A DNA stretch of 64,000 bases from Mesaphorura yosii (taxonomy: Eukaryota > Arthropoda > Collembola > Poduromorpha > Tullbergiidae). Location: the NCBI GenBank assembly GCA_009869945.1, contig WIXG01000015.1, positions 415,200 through 479,199 on the forward strand, in the 5' to 3' direction. Shown piece after piece: positions 11,403-24,020 of the stretch. Position 1 is the first letter of the stretch, and each line of letters starts with the position of its first letter. A program made the translations under genes and the position numbers. The notes under the pieces were generated by a model that was given only the letters and a program-made list of their open reading frames with translations, did not search any database and was not told where the DNA came from.

Positions 11403-14400
11403 CTACAATTCTTTGAGTAGAGTTGATTTGGCGGTTTTTAATTTGTCGAGTCTTTTTTGCAAGTGTGAGTTGGTTGTCTCCAATTCATCTAATCTTGATT
11501 GTGCTTCACGTAACTGAAATTGAAAACAATTCATTAGCATAAAGCACCGCTCCTGAAGACTTTCACATTCAGAATTGCTGCACACATAATAATGTTCTAG
11601 TTGCAAGTTGCAATAAAGTCAGAGAAAGCAGCACAGGACAAGACAGACAGTACAGTACATTTACGAGATAAGGAAACTAGAAATACCAAACCATGCAAAG
11701 ACCTTCTTCTCAAAATAGACAAGGGTACGCAATTCATGCAAAAATCGGTCTTTAGACTACGTGTTGTGCGAGTAGTCTAAATCCTGAACGAAAACACGGC
11801 TGATTATTTTAAGAGTGTGCATACAAGTGTGAAAAGTATTTATGAAATCTTACTTCTCGCTGCAGCTTTCTCTTATCGACCTTCAAGTCGTCCTCACGAG
11901 ATTCGGCCTCTTCGGATGACGTTTTGTATCGGGTGACCTGTCCATCCAATCGTGCAACCTAATTAATATGTAAAACGTTGTATCTGAAGTTAGCCCCGAA
12001 TAAATCAATTTAAGACATAGATGTGACAGTCCTTACATTTGCCTGCAATGTTGCAATTTCTTGCTCATACTTTTGAACCTTGAACTTGTACTCAGCCACT
12101 ATTTTACTTGCTTCACCTAAAATATGAGACTTAATTGAATCATTATGATCATGAAATAGTTTGCACCGATGAGTCGTCAAGCGACACTTACGCTGCACTT
12201 CAAAGTCTTCCTCGGGTCCATTTTGTGCATGAGAATTATTAACTGAATTATGACTTGAATACCCGCCTCTTGCATGATTTCTTTCCTCCTCTAAGTCTAG
12301 TTTGAGTCTTCTGATTTCGTCTTGTAAATCATTGTTTTCCTCTATCACCTTTTTCAATCTTACATCTAAAGAAAAGCAATCGAATCATTAATTTAACTTT
12401 TCACAAGCGCGTTATCATGTCCTGCCGCGTCCATACCTAAAGATCCTGTTCCTAGATTAGACAAGACATCTGCTGATTGTTGCGTAACAAGATTGCGTTT
12501 GATTCTTGTTTCTCGCTCGCCATTACCAATATCCACCTCGACTTCACTCTCCACCACGACTAGACCATAATCCTGTAATCACCAGAACATACAATAATTT
12601 AGCTTGATTTCTTTAAATGAGAGCAAAAGTTTTATCATCACATTACACACCTTAATTAACTCATCTCTTTCGAGCAACTGGGCTTTGCAATACTCCAAGT
12701 CGAGCTTAAGTTGTGCCGAAATTCTTTTAAGGTTCTCATATTCACGGCATTTGTCTTTATGCTCTCGCTGTAGCTGGGCCATGTTCTCCTCGATATCCTC
12801 GATCTTGTCCTTCAGGAGCTCAACCTGGTACGTTAAAGCTGATTTCTCATTGTCCAGTTGAGCATTTTGCACCATGGATTTTCGGAATTTATCTTCCAAC
12901 TCCTTCAACTCGTGCTGGAATTAGTAAAGCAACACTTGAGATTTGTTTCGCTCCATTTAGACACATGAGTCCAGGTAACTGTAACTTACTCTCATATCTC
13001 TTAAGCTGACAATTCCATCTTCTGAAGAATCTTCGGAGCTGCGTCTGCTGGAGTGATAGCTTGCAGAACCAACCGAATGAGCCTGACTGCGATGATTTCC
13101 AATAGCCACTCTGAATGCTGCGCGGTTGACGACATCTGTTAAAAGTTTAGAAGGCGATGATAAAGTTAAGCCATATACAAGTAAGTACCTGAGAGATTTC
13201 GCATACCTGTCGAATACATGTCGTACTGCTTATCAGCATTATCATCGGATTCCTTCTGTTGTTTCTCCAATTCTCGCATTCTTATTTCGCGTGCTTCTGC
13301 TCTCGCTTGCCTTCGGGCAGCCAACCGAGCCTCCGCCTGGAATAAACAGAAATAAACGGAATGATTAAATGAGAGCTCAAGGCTGGCCCAATTGGCGTGT
13401 TAGTGCTTTAGTAGTTGCAATTCGAAACAGTGAAAACCGAAGCCTTGGTTTTACGGTTTTCTTTTGCTCTTTATAAAATGGTAACAATGTCCCACAATGA
13501 AATTCCTCAGACTAAATTCATTGTGTTGAGCAGTGTTCCAAAAGAGATGTAGATACAAACTTTGAGCTTTCGTCCTTCACAAGAATGAATTTTGGAAAAA
13601 GAAAGTGGCGTCTGGTCCGATAGATGGACGCATCTTTGATCTAATGCTAATGAGATTTATGCAGTACGTAATTAGTTACTAACTCCATTTTGCACATCAA
13701 CCAAGTAGTCCATAATGGAATGATCTTCTGACGACGGTTCTTCCACTAAACTAATACCACGTATTAAGCTCGGTCTTCTTGGACTTGTTTGTTTACTACT
13801 TGCGTGCGTGGAATCACTCAATTCAGTTGAGGAGTCTAAATCAGTTTCTTTGGAATGTTTGTCAGGAGTAGATGCGTTCACGTTGGGCTCGACTTCTTCC
13901 GGTAAGGAGTTCAAGTCGCGTTTGGGGGATGACGAAGTGGCGGGTAATGGCACATTTTGTATCACTGCAGAGGGTTCAATGCGAGGCTCCGTTTCTGACA
14001 CAGATTGCGCAGGCTCCTGAATTCCTTGCTCGACGCTTGGAGTCGGAGTTATGGAAGGCACAGTTTCATCAGGCACCACCACTGGACTAGACTCGTTTCC
14101 TCTAACCGGACATTCTTCATCGACGCACGTGCCTTCGTCGTCAAAGCTCCGAGTTTCATTTTCTACCGGTTCAAGAATTTTTTCTAACACTTTCTTCTCT
14201 GATTCATTCTGATGGCTATCTGAAGTTATGGACGAGTCTTCTGTGCTCAACGTCGAAAGCGCCGACACTGCCCTCAGACTACTGCTGTCCTCACTGCCGA
14301 TTCCCTCTTTTGCGTCGCACCAAATTTCCGTCGACGTTGAGGACGATTCCTCTTCTTCCGATTGCACATTCTCGATAAGTTTGTTTACGATGTTTTCCTT

Positions 14401-17400
14401 TATTTTGTCTTCCTTGACGGATTCATCTTCCGGTATCCTTATCTCCATGTTTGGGGATGGAGCAATGGTCGTCTCAATATGATCCGTATTTTTTACTTCT
14501 TTTGTTTCCGGTGACGGAATCGCGTCATCTCTCCTGCCATTGACGTTGCCATTTGCAACACCTGGGCTTTTGGGTACCGACGCGTCCTTTGCAGTAGAAC
14601 CGGCTGCAAAACCGTTTTTGCTTTCTGGTGACTTCGGTCCAGAGCCGGAACTCTTGCTGTTTGAACTTGATTTCGCCTTTGAATCTCCCTGTGACGATTT
14701 GTTCTTCTGAGGGGTAGCGTTAGAATTCGACGTCTTTGCCTTGTTCGCACTACTGATGGTAGGCGCTAGTAATTTTGTTGGGGGTGAAGTCGAGGGCGAT
14801 GCAGTAGTGTGAGTACGGGATTCGGATGTTGTGGACTGTGGAGTTGATGCAGCTGCTTCTGCCGGTCCGGTTGTTGCCGCCGCAGTTTTCTCTTTATCTT
14901 TCGCTTTCTTGGTTTTCTTTCTCTTCGGGTTCAACATGTTGAATACTTCGGATTTCGTATTAAGCGTATCGTGCACACTTAAAATTACAATTTACAAACT
15001 TATTCCCGTATTAATTGTCGTATTTTCAAACCCGATGCTTGATGCTTCAGGATCAGAGTAAGAACCGCTTTTGCGCCTATTAAAAACAAAATTACAACTA
15101 CGATGTTTCGTGCAGGCGCGCAGAACGTAGAACTTAGCACATAATACACACAACTTGACAGTTTCTCACTCTTTACTGCAGGATAAAAGCAGCGATGCTG
15201 CGGCTGCGATGTAGTAGTCTGTCACCCCAATCGTCTGTTCTGTAGTAAACTTTTGTACCTTCAACTGTTCAACTTGAAACTACCCCAAAGGAAACCGAGG
15301 CCCAGACTGAAAAACAGCTCGAGAAACTCAAACTCAAACCCTCTTTTCTGATTGCGGTTGTACGAAAAAGGCACGAAGACCTTTTCAGAATTTCTGACTC
15401 ACGTATCACGTTATATTGACTTGCCCTTTCAAATTCGGCTGTCAGCTTTCAACAAATGTTTCGTGCACGAATGATAAGAACGGAAAGGTTAATATTGTTA
15501 ATGCAATTCCCGCACTGAGCAGTGCAACGCTGTTGTTTGTAATGAAGAGAAAAATCGGAATTGGTTTTCTGTCAAATCTACAAATCCTTCTGCCTGCTGT
15601 TCAGCAGTGGCAAGTTGTGAAGGAAGCTCGATGCTCGAATTCACAAGTCCATCTCAAGAAAGTTCGTTCGAAACCAAAATACCAATAGTCAATAACTTTA
15701 ACAGAGCATTCAAAAATTCTACCCTCGGGTCTCACACTTCTCGAGCGCTCTGCCGCCTCTGCCTTTATATTATTGACTCATCGTCATCGACAATCAAGAA
15801 GCCTGCCTGTCCCTGTCTGTTCTATTCGCAGTGTTCTTTCACCATTCACAACGATAAACGTATTCAGTTCACTTGAAGATGAGGATGCGTGTGACATAAA
15901 GACAATGACAGAAGACACATTCCTAGCACGGCACGGCAAACGAAAAAATGTTTCACAGTTGAATTGAGGAGGAAGATGACCAGCAATAAAACGTAAAGCA
16001 CAGCGCACTGTTATGTCTTTAGCACGAGCAGCTTTAGCGAGTCCTCCATCATTTCATTATCGTCTTGTTTTATGCTGGTTGCGACGCGAATGCGATGCCT
16101 GACTTCAAGTCATCTGTTTCAACCCTTCCTGCGACTACGACTGCGACTGAGGCGACGGTGCCACACTGTACAATGTACACCCACGTAGAAATATTTAAAT
16201 AAATGTAATTTAATCAATCCTACGCAATTCACATTCACTGCGGGCACGGGTCTTGCTTCTCTATTCACTGCACTACTGTTGAACGGCGGAATCGAATCGT
16301 TGCCTTAATAAATTCATTCAAACGCTTCAAAGCTTCGATGACTTGAAGTAATTTTGATTGCTACAAGTGCAGTTCACAATTGAAAAGCTTGGGCTTGGTA
16401 GTGGCTCCAAGTCAAGACTTGACAAGGCTGGGCCGTCGGCCGTTGGAGGAGAGTGGAGAGAATTGCAAAATATTTTGACAGGCTAAACTCGACTGTCGAC
16501 TGACTGGCTCACACATGCAGGAGCAACACAATACGATTTGTGAAATGAATATTCATCATTCACATACACATACTTAACATTCTACCACTTCCTTTTCACT
16601 TCTCGTGAAATTGTTCTCTCCATATGCGATGCAGTTCGTAATCGTAATTTGTACCAACTACCAGCAAGCCGAGTCCATACAAAGTCTTCTTCGTCGCTGC
16701 CTGATGCAATAAGGTGGAGTCCTTTTATTGCATACTTAAATTGGATATTATGTTTCTTTTTGTTTCAAAAACTTGGATCAAAGAAGAATGCACTCACTTA
16801 CACTCCAACTACCACATAATAGACACGACGCACGGAGTACATTCACTCGCAATCAAGAAAAGACAACAGTGCAAGTGCACGAATGGTCAAAGAGGTTTTG
16901 TACAAAAAGTATGAGTTCATGTGAAAAAATAAATTCACAATCTTTCGTTCACTCTCTGCCCGAGCCTGATGATAAACCAAACCAGTCAGGCCAAGCCAAG
17001 TTAGCAAGCTAAGTGCCGGAGTCTGCAATTCAGCCACTAACCACCAACTACTTAAATAAGTTCGACCTTCCTCATGCGATGCACGCACGAAACAGCAGTA
17101 ATTTCTATTGCTTTACATAATATTTACATTTAGTCACTGAAAGAGCAAACACGCTGTGCTGCCACAAAGTTAACTTAACAAATCTGCAAGGCGAGTCTCA
17201 AGTTTCGCTGATTAGTATTGCTCGTACGTAATCAACTCAAATAGAAATATTATTCGCGTATCGTATCGCATATTTCAATTTCAACATTTCAACTCTCCAG
17301 CATGAGTCTTTCACTTGTACGAAATGAGTTATGTCCATTTCACAAGGGCACGATAAGAGGGCAAACGCAAAAATGTGTATTACCACTGCGCACACATTTT

Positions 17401-20400
17401 GGTTCAGATTTTCATTGTATCAAAATGTACTTTGAAAAGTAATACTTCGAGTTAAACCAAGTTCACGTCACTTCATGTAATCACGATCTGATCAGACACA
17501 GATGCAGAAATACGAGTTGCGGTGCGTCTTTGTAGTTCCTCTCATGGTTCACCACAGTACCAGCACAAGCTTGATTAATCTGTCTGCAATCGACTGCTTC
17601 TGAGTTCTGTCAACTTTCGCTTGAAGCTTAGTACGCGTGTAGAAATCAGCGACTAGCGAGCGAGATTGATTAGACTCAATTATGGTAATTTTATTCGAAA
17701 ATCCACACCGCCACCGCAGCAATCGCAGCGTGATACGTGAAAGATGAAAATGGAGTGCTAATTAGCGACAGCAACAATAATGCAAAAGTGCAGTCTGCCT
17801 CGCTGTCTTGTGTTCTGTTGTTTCAAATGATAGAGTGGAAGGATGCACGGATGAGAGAAGATGAACAAGCACCACCACAACGTGAGACTAATTGTTGACT
17901 TATTAGCTGGACTCAACGACACACGTCACACTGACACTTTCTTCACTCTTTCTCTGGCAAGGAATGGCGAATGGCACTAAATACTTTACAAGCCTGCATG
18001 CAATGCAAAGTATCGCGTGAAACAATTACAGTCCAGCATAGCAGAACATACTGGATGATGACACAGAGAAATGTGCAGTGCCATAAATAATTTATCACGT
18101 CTTTGTTCGCACTTTGCACACAATTTTGTGGTAAATCACACAGAAAACTACCTGACGATGACGAAATAATGCGGAGTGAAGTACCTGCAAACTGCGAACA
18201 GGTAATTTTATTGTAACCTGACGAATAACGATAACTTAGATGCTTAGAGCCTCCGCAGAGAATTGAAACAGAATATCAGAATACTAATTCGTGAATTCGT
18301 CAGGAATGATTCAGTCTCCATCATAATTTCGACTAAGAACAAGAACCATGCGTGCAAAAGTATTGTGCTGCGTGCCATATTTTTATCAGTCTGATAAAAT
18401 TCCGTGACTGAGCCTAAGTGTTAGCCATGTATTAAAATATTTACTCTAGAAAATGAGCACAGAAACTAGTACATTATATTTACCTTATTGCTTTGGTTCA
18501 ACACATACACGGGTTAACAATCCTATAATAGTCAGTTAGAAGTTAACAGAAGGTGGGTTGTTTACAAGATAAAAGATCTGTGGAGCGAACAGCATCATTA
18601 CGTGCGCCAGTACAGGTAAACCTTTAACCAAGCCTGCTGCTCCTTTCACCGTTTCACCTGCCTTCTCCCTTTATGCTTTAATGAAGCGGTAGTGGCACCA
18701 CTTCGCTCTCCGTAAGTGATTACATCGCATTCGCGTATTATGTTTATGGAAATCAAGTTCTTAAATCATTCCATCGATAATAGAGTAGAGGGGAGAAATA
18801 TTTAATGAGACATGATCACACATAAATCAAACTAATTTTTGCTGTTTGGCCTTCGTTTCGTGCTTTTGAATTCAGAAGGCGAAGCAAAGGGTAGATTATC
18901 GTCATCGTGGATTGTTAGTTATCCGGTATTACAAGAGCACAATATGGAAGAATAGAACTTTGGTGTGTCCAAGTTTCTCTTACAGCAAGAGCAACGCGAA
19001 ATATTTGCAAGTTTCGCAATACGGCTTCAATCACCTCATCGCAAAGCAATACATTTGACTCAGTTCCCCTTTTGCAAGGAACATGTAAATATTTCTAGTT
19101 TAGGCTTGGCAAAGTTCAACCAGGTTATAGTATAAATACACATAAAACTTGAGATCGCCCTGTTCTACAGGGAAAGAATAACAAACACTCACTCTTGCCA
19201 AAGTTAATTCATCCTGTGGCTCCAAGAATGAAGTCGTGATGGAATTTATTCCATACGCTCTGTGCCTTCGCGTTCCAGAACCAGCTAACATGGACACGGA
19301 CGTGGACGTTTCATTGTTCACATTATCTCGGTGCTGCAGCTGGTGCTCATAGAGCAGTCCATTCGATTGTTGACTGTTAATATTACTCACACCGTTCGGA
19401 GTTCCATTAAGGTCCTCGTTTACACTGGAAAGTTTACTCTGGACATGCCCAACTGTCTCTTTATCTTTGTCCCACTGATAGGAAGACACATTTCTTGCCA
19501 GTTCTGTAACCGGGCTATTGTAAACATGATTCGACCAGGTGGACGGCGACGAGGGTTGGCCCTGGCCGTGAACAACACTAACAATACTATTCGCACTTTG
19601 ATAAGTCTCACTGTTTGTCGGATTCAGTTTAGCCAAAGCGAGCGATGATGACGAAGAAAAGTTTCCCGAACCCAGCCCAAGCCCACTTTGTATGTAATTT
19701 TGGTCTGAGCTCGCACTGCGGCTTATTGAGAAGTTGACCGAAAAATCGCTTGGAAGTACGCTGTTGCTATTGCTCTTAAAGTACGGATCTGCACTTGTGC
19801 ACCGAAAATGCGTGCCGCCCGATAATGTTCGCTGGTATAACTGATAAGACCTTCGGGACCCTGCCGTACTTTTGGGAATTGAAACAAGTTCATCGTCTTC
19901 TTGATCCTTGTTCAGAGAAGTGTTTGAGGACGGAATATTTCCACTTTTGCTTGGAGCGATTGTACCACTGTTGTAAATCGAGGCATTGTTAAGATCAATG
20001 TAGCTTGATGCCCTGCTTTGAAGCTGACTGGCAAACCCAGCCAGTTTTACCGCAGAAATGAGTGAGACATTTGGCTGCTGGCGTTGTTGACTTGACGGTT
20101 TTGAGCCGTACGGAAAGATTTGTCTGTCAAGTCTATCTTTAGATTCTTGTTGCCGTGAAATAATTGACGAGCTGCCGAACTCACTTGAACCGAAACCTGA
20201 AGACGAGCGATATATTTTGTTTCGATTATAGTGTGTACCTGTCGTACTTTCAGAGGTGAAGGATGAAGATGAAACTTGTCCAACACCGTACTTTAGTCTG
20301 TGTGGATCAAATAGTGTGAGTGTTGATGATGCTACTGATGATAAGAGATTCTCACAACTTTTACGACTACTTCCTATGCCACTGCTTATAGAACTTCCAG

Positions 20401-22736
20401 TAACAATGGGCCGGAGAAGCGTAGAACTGGTATTTGAACCTGAATACTTGTGATTCAGTCGGAACCGGTCTACTCGATAGTTTTTAACGTACATGCGAGA
20501 ATTTAGAGAGGATGAAGATGAGAAGTCCGTCATCTTGACGCCCGTACACGCAGAAACGATGCAGGAAGAAGGGTGTAATAATAGACACACTCGATTATGA
20601 AATATTGATAAAATATGCAATGCACTTTAGTAAATGTGCGTTCACTCACGAAAATCGCCTAATAAATTCGAGTTAATGAAGCAGGGCTAAAACAGGTATT
20701 TTATGCAGTACAATTTTCGTATTCGTAAATTACTCGTATCTTATCTACGCAAAAGGAATATTGGTATTCGTCGTTCGAACTTCGAATCTTGTACAAAAGT
20801 AAAAAAACATCGCGTAATGGAGTTTCGAAGAACACTGCTCGGAGGATTTACGTGAAATACAGACATCAGAGCATTGCACTGCAGCCGTGCCAGTGCCAAT
20901 GCCAAAGTCCCGAGAATTATTTCATTCTTGATGAAAACTCCGTGTACAGATGATAGACTTATGCAGATTATTACTCTCTAAACACTTTTAAAAAGACAAA
21001 AATAGCATCAAAAAGGATTTGGAACCAGAAAGCAAAAGCGGAATGCCCGGAGATAAAAATGTCTTGCACATTCGTACTATTGTATACATCGTAAAGTTTT
21101 TCTCCGCCTTTTAGTTTCTTGTCATCACAGCCGGTATTGGAAAAGTGTATGTAAACTTTGAAACTACACACGCTTGACGCGAATGCAATGTGGAATGCAG
21201 ACTTGCGATCTCATCCAAACACACCAGACATGCTGGCAACGAAAACTGCGAAAGAAATTCAGTATTACGAAAGTTCGAACTAAAGTCCAATGAATTGGGT
21301 ATCAACCAACCGTGCCATCAGAATTTTCCAATACCAATATATTCGATCAGTCGATGAACGACGTAGAAAAACAATCATGCAAACGAAATGCTTCAAAATT
21401 CCGAGGAACAATAAGTGTGCAAACTATATTCAGATCATGAATAAAATGCGACTTGTCTAACTTTTCAGAATGCCTCAAAACATAAAGTGGCACACGGACT
21501 ACGACCACAACTAGTTCAATTGCTCGTCCTGATTAAAAGAGCATACATGTTATACGTGAGGTATGAATAATGAACTCTAGTACAAAACCTGCTAACGCGA
21601 GGCGAAATGAACTGATTCGAGATGAATGAATAAACTGCTCACATTATTTTTCCACATTCCGACAAAAATACAAAGACGGGCGATCAATCCACTAGATACA
21701 TGTTGCATCACATAACAAAAATATTTGCAAGTGACACGCGTTTGGTGGTGAGGCTAAATGGGGTGGAACGTTGGAAGGTGATTCAGCTTTACATTTCACA
21801 ACAAAGACAACAATTAATTCGATCCGGTATCCGATGCCGAGTTTTCTAGTGGACTGAACTATGACTCAAAACTCGAATTTTTCCGGAGACAAAAGCTTCA
21901 ATGGCAGACAAGAGTTTCCAATCTAACATCGTCATCTAAGCAAGCACAGAATTTAACCTTACCATTTCGGTTTGAATTCGCACGCCAGTGAGGTTGCGTC
22001 TGGTCAAAATTTGTTGCAGTTCGGAAGTTTCAATATTTGCTTACAGTGAGAGCAAACAATACTAACAAGAATGGCTTTGGTTTAGCTTTCCTCACTGTCA
22101 ACGAAAAGGTGCCAACATCATTACTAACTCCAAACTTGCGAATATTCTGACTGAATTACAAATTTCGTACATTTAACTGGCACGAAAAAATGTTGTCAGA
22201 TATACTGCATAGCCGATGAATGAACTTGGTATCAGGTGACACTACATCACCCGTGTTACTGCGTACTCCGTACAAGTTCATTAAATTGAACTTCATACTG
22301 ATGTGTCATTAGTTTAGGTAGATAAGATAAGAATTTAGCAAAGCAATTATTGCATTGTATGCAAGGGGTGGTAATGTGTTTCTAATTTTAATATCATTGT
22401 CACAAACTTCTAAGCAAGCCGTAATGCAAAAATCCGTTTAAGTTACGAAGTATATGCGGAAATGGCATTTGGCAAACAAGACCAGAACTCCAGAACATCA
22501 CAATCAAGGATACAGTTCAGTACTAGTCTGGCCTAGCTAAAACCTATCCTTACAGTTACAGTTAGAGCACGCGTACTTTTCTCACGATAGTGAGTACTTA
22601 CTTCTTTGGCAATCTGATCCAGTGCTTGATCTTCGACCGTGTACTGCGATTTATTGTAGGGTCGACGACGGCTTCCGATGTGGCCGACATTGTTGATTTC
22701 ATTCTTGTGGTTCTCCATCCGAATGAACTCATCCAT
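11403..22736 (-). CDS. LRRFIP2: LRRFIP1/2 orthologue, short isoform (coiled coil)
   Basis: LRRFIP proteins are coiled-coil partners of Flightless-I and link actin, Toll/MyD88 and Wnt signalling in vertebrates. The core has eight in-phase exons: 13207-13336, 12990-13135, 12651-12914, 12437-12572, 12192-12365, 12037-12116, 11854-11958 and 11403-11513 (381 aa). Family hallmarks are [29 protein letters not shown], a Ser-rich linker, [35 protein letters not shown] and [20 protein letters not shown], followed by further coiled coil to LLKEL-stop. The short isoform starts in exon 22602-22736 (45 aa, containing [14 protein letters not shown]). That matches the vertebrate LRRFIP2 head and has a GTAAGT donor. 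The total is 426 aa. A 9.3-kb intron separates head and core and holds two alternative 5' exons. The 1/2 assignment is not resolved. Confidence 0.9.
13684..14937 (-). CDS. LRRFIP2: Alternative 5' coding exon of LRRFIP (418 aa, disordered)
   Basis: One exon of exactly 418 codons runs from ATG 14937 to a donor (GTTAGT) at 13683, ending in phase 0. The core's first exon at 13336 also begins in phase 0, so direct splicing gives a protein of about 799 aa. The start is a Lys-rich cluster ([17 protein letters not shown]). A long Ser/Thr/Pro/Glu-rich disordered region follows, ending [17 protein letters not shown] then a hydrophobic-acidic stretch. If not spliced, translation stops three codons after the donor. 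A coding-looking stretch just upstream (about 15010-15080) may be a further 5' exon. That this is an LRRFIP isoform rather than a separate gene is inferred from strand, phase and position. Confidence 0.6.
14938..19192. other. LRRFIP intronic interval
   Basis: This lies between the two large alternative 5' exons. I see no further exon with domain support apart from the possible small one near 15010-15080. Promoters for the 14937 and 20533 starts should lie in this region and its flanks, but no clear TATA-plus-initiator pair is evident. Confidence 0.4.
19193..20533 (-). CDS. LRRFIP2: Alternative 5' coding exon of LRRFIP (447 aa, Ser-rich)
   Basis: A single 447-codon exon runs from ATG 20533 ([20 protein letters not shown]) to a strong donor (GTGAGTGTTTG) just below 19193, again in phase 0. 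Joined to the core it would give about 828 aa. The peptide is extremely rich in Ser, with Gly, Asn, Gln and Tyr, and carries basic blocks ([14 protein letters not shown]). It ends [12 protein letters not shown], which resembles the acidic-to-basic join found before the core in the short isoform. No known domain is visible. No in-frame stop separates the ATG from 20620, so a longer N-terminus through an upstream exon is possible. It could also be an independent gene with an exon elsewhere, but phase and strand favour LRRFIP. Confidence 0.6.
20534..22601. other. LRRFIP intron 1 remainder
   Basis: No exon-like block with domain support is seen. It is intronic sequence between the short-isoform first exon and the 20533 start, and probably contains the promoter for the latter. 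Confidence 0.4.
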
Positions 22737-23920
22737 TCAGTTCACCACAGCAAACAGACTCGGATCGGGTCGATTGTAGAATCAATCTGAAGATACGTTG
22801 GATTGACGCAAATGGTGCTAAGCTGTGGCCATCAAGTCAAGCCCGCCACAGCTTTACTGATAATTGCACACTGGTGAAGCGATGTAAACTTCTATTATTC
22901 TGCTTTCATTAGCCACTTGTTCTTGATTAATGGCTTAGCGCTTCAATAATCCTGAAGACAAAAAGAACAGACATGTGAGTACGTTCATGGTCTCACAAGA
23001 TAAGAGTACTTGTTGCTGGGCTTGTGGTTGTTCTTACCTGTAATTAATTTCCATTGACTGAAGTATTTCGCGTCGGTAAGCCGTAGTGGCAGAATTTCTT
23101 CGTGGCTGGAAGTGCCGCAAACTATTTCAGCATCACAATTTCGCTGTGCCTGATTCCTACTGATACTGGACTCCGTTCAAATTCACAACAATACAGTATG
23201 CAGTCTATTTTATTTTAATCACATTTGATTACACAAACAGTGCCCGGAGCCGCTCTTACATTCCAGCGATTCACAAACAATCACGTCCTTAAGTTATTCA
23301 TGTTTACATTTTTCAGTCAACAACTGTTCAGATCACAATCACAAGTCGTTGGTAGCAGACTAATCACAATAGATTGAAAATTGAACGTAGATCCGGGTAT
23401 CGAATCATTAAAAACTCAACTTTAGAAACATAAAATTGCAAAACTTAGCCTAATGCATTAGCTGCAGTCCCACATTAAAATCAGACGTAATTAAAATCTT
23501 TGTGTTGTCTCGAGTAAATTACGATACAGTAGCTGTGTATAACAAGTGACAATTTTGTGGGAAAAAGTCAAAAGTTCACCGTCATTAATAAAACTGTGTC
23601 TTGTGCCAAATACCATTTACTATGCAATAAAAAGGCAATATGTTATGCCGTAATGCCAGCTGCAACAATAAATTCATTCACCGCATGAATAATAAACAAA
23701 ATACCTCTGCAATAATACGCCTAATAGAACGTCAAATGCCTTTTCTTGGTGTGGTGGTGGTTTGCGTTTAATAAAGCAGGGAGTAATTCAATTCAAGATT
23801 CATGTAATTCAAAAATCACGATTCAGTTTGATACTTGATGCATGGGAACGGGAGCTCGCACTTGCTCACTCTCTTGGGGTGGTTTCAAATCAAAAGGTAG
23901 CCATCCCAGAAAAGGACAAC
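22737..23920. other. Intergenic: LRRFIP promoter side and CSDE1 3' side
   Basis: This 1.2-kb stretch would have to hold the missing cold-shock domains if the upstream CSDE1-like gene were full length. No long minus-strand open frame and no cold-shock motif (FGFI, FFHFSE) is present. Confidence 0.5.
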
Positions 23921-23926
23921 TTTATT
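23921..23926 (-). terminator. Poly(A) signal of the CSDE1-like gene
   Basis: AATAAA on the minus strand, about 95 nt beyond the TGA at 24021-24023. It supports an actual 3' end here. Confidence 0.55.
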
Positions 23927-24020
23927 CTCATCGCCGTCAGTCAACAAAGCTTCGGATTCACTATTTCGTTCTCGTTTTTGCTTGCGCAATTAGATAACTT
24001 CAGGCTTCATGCATTAATAA

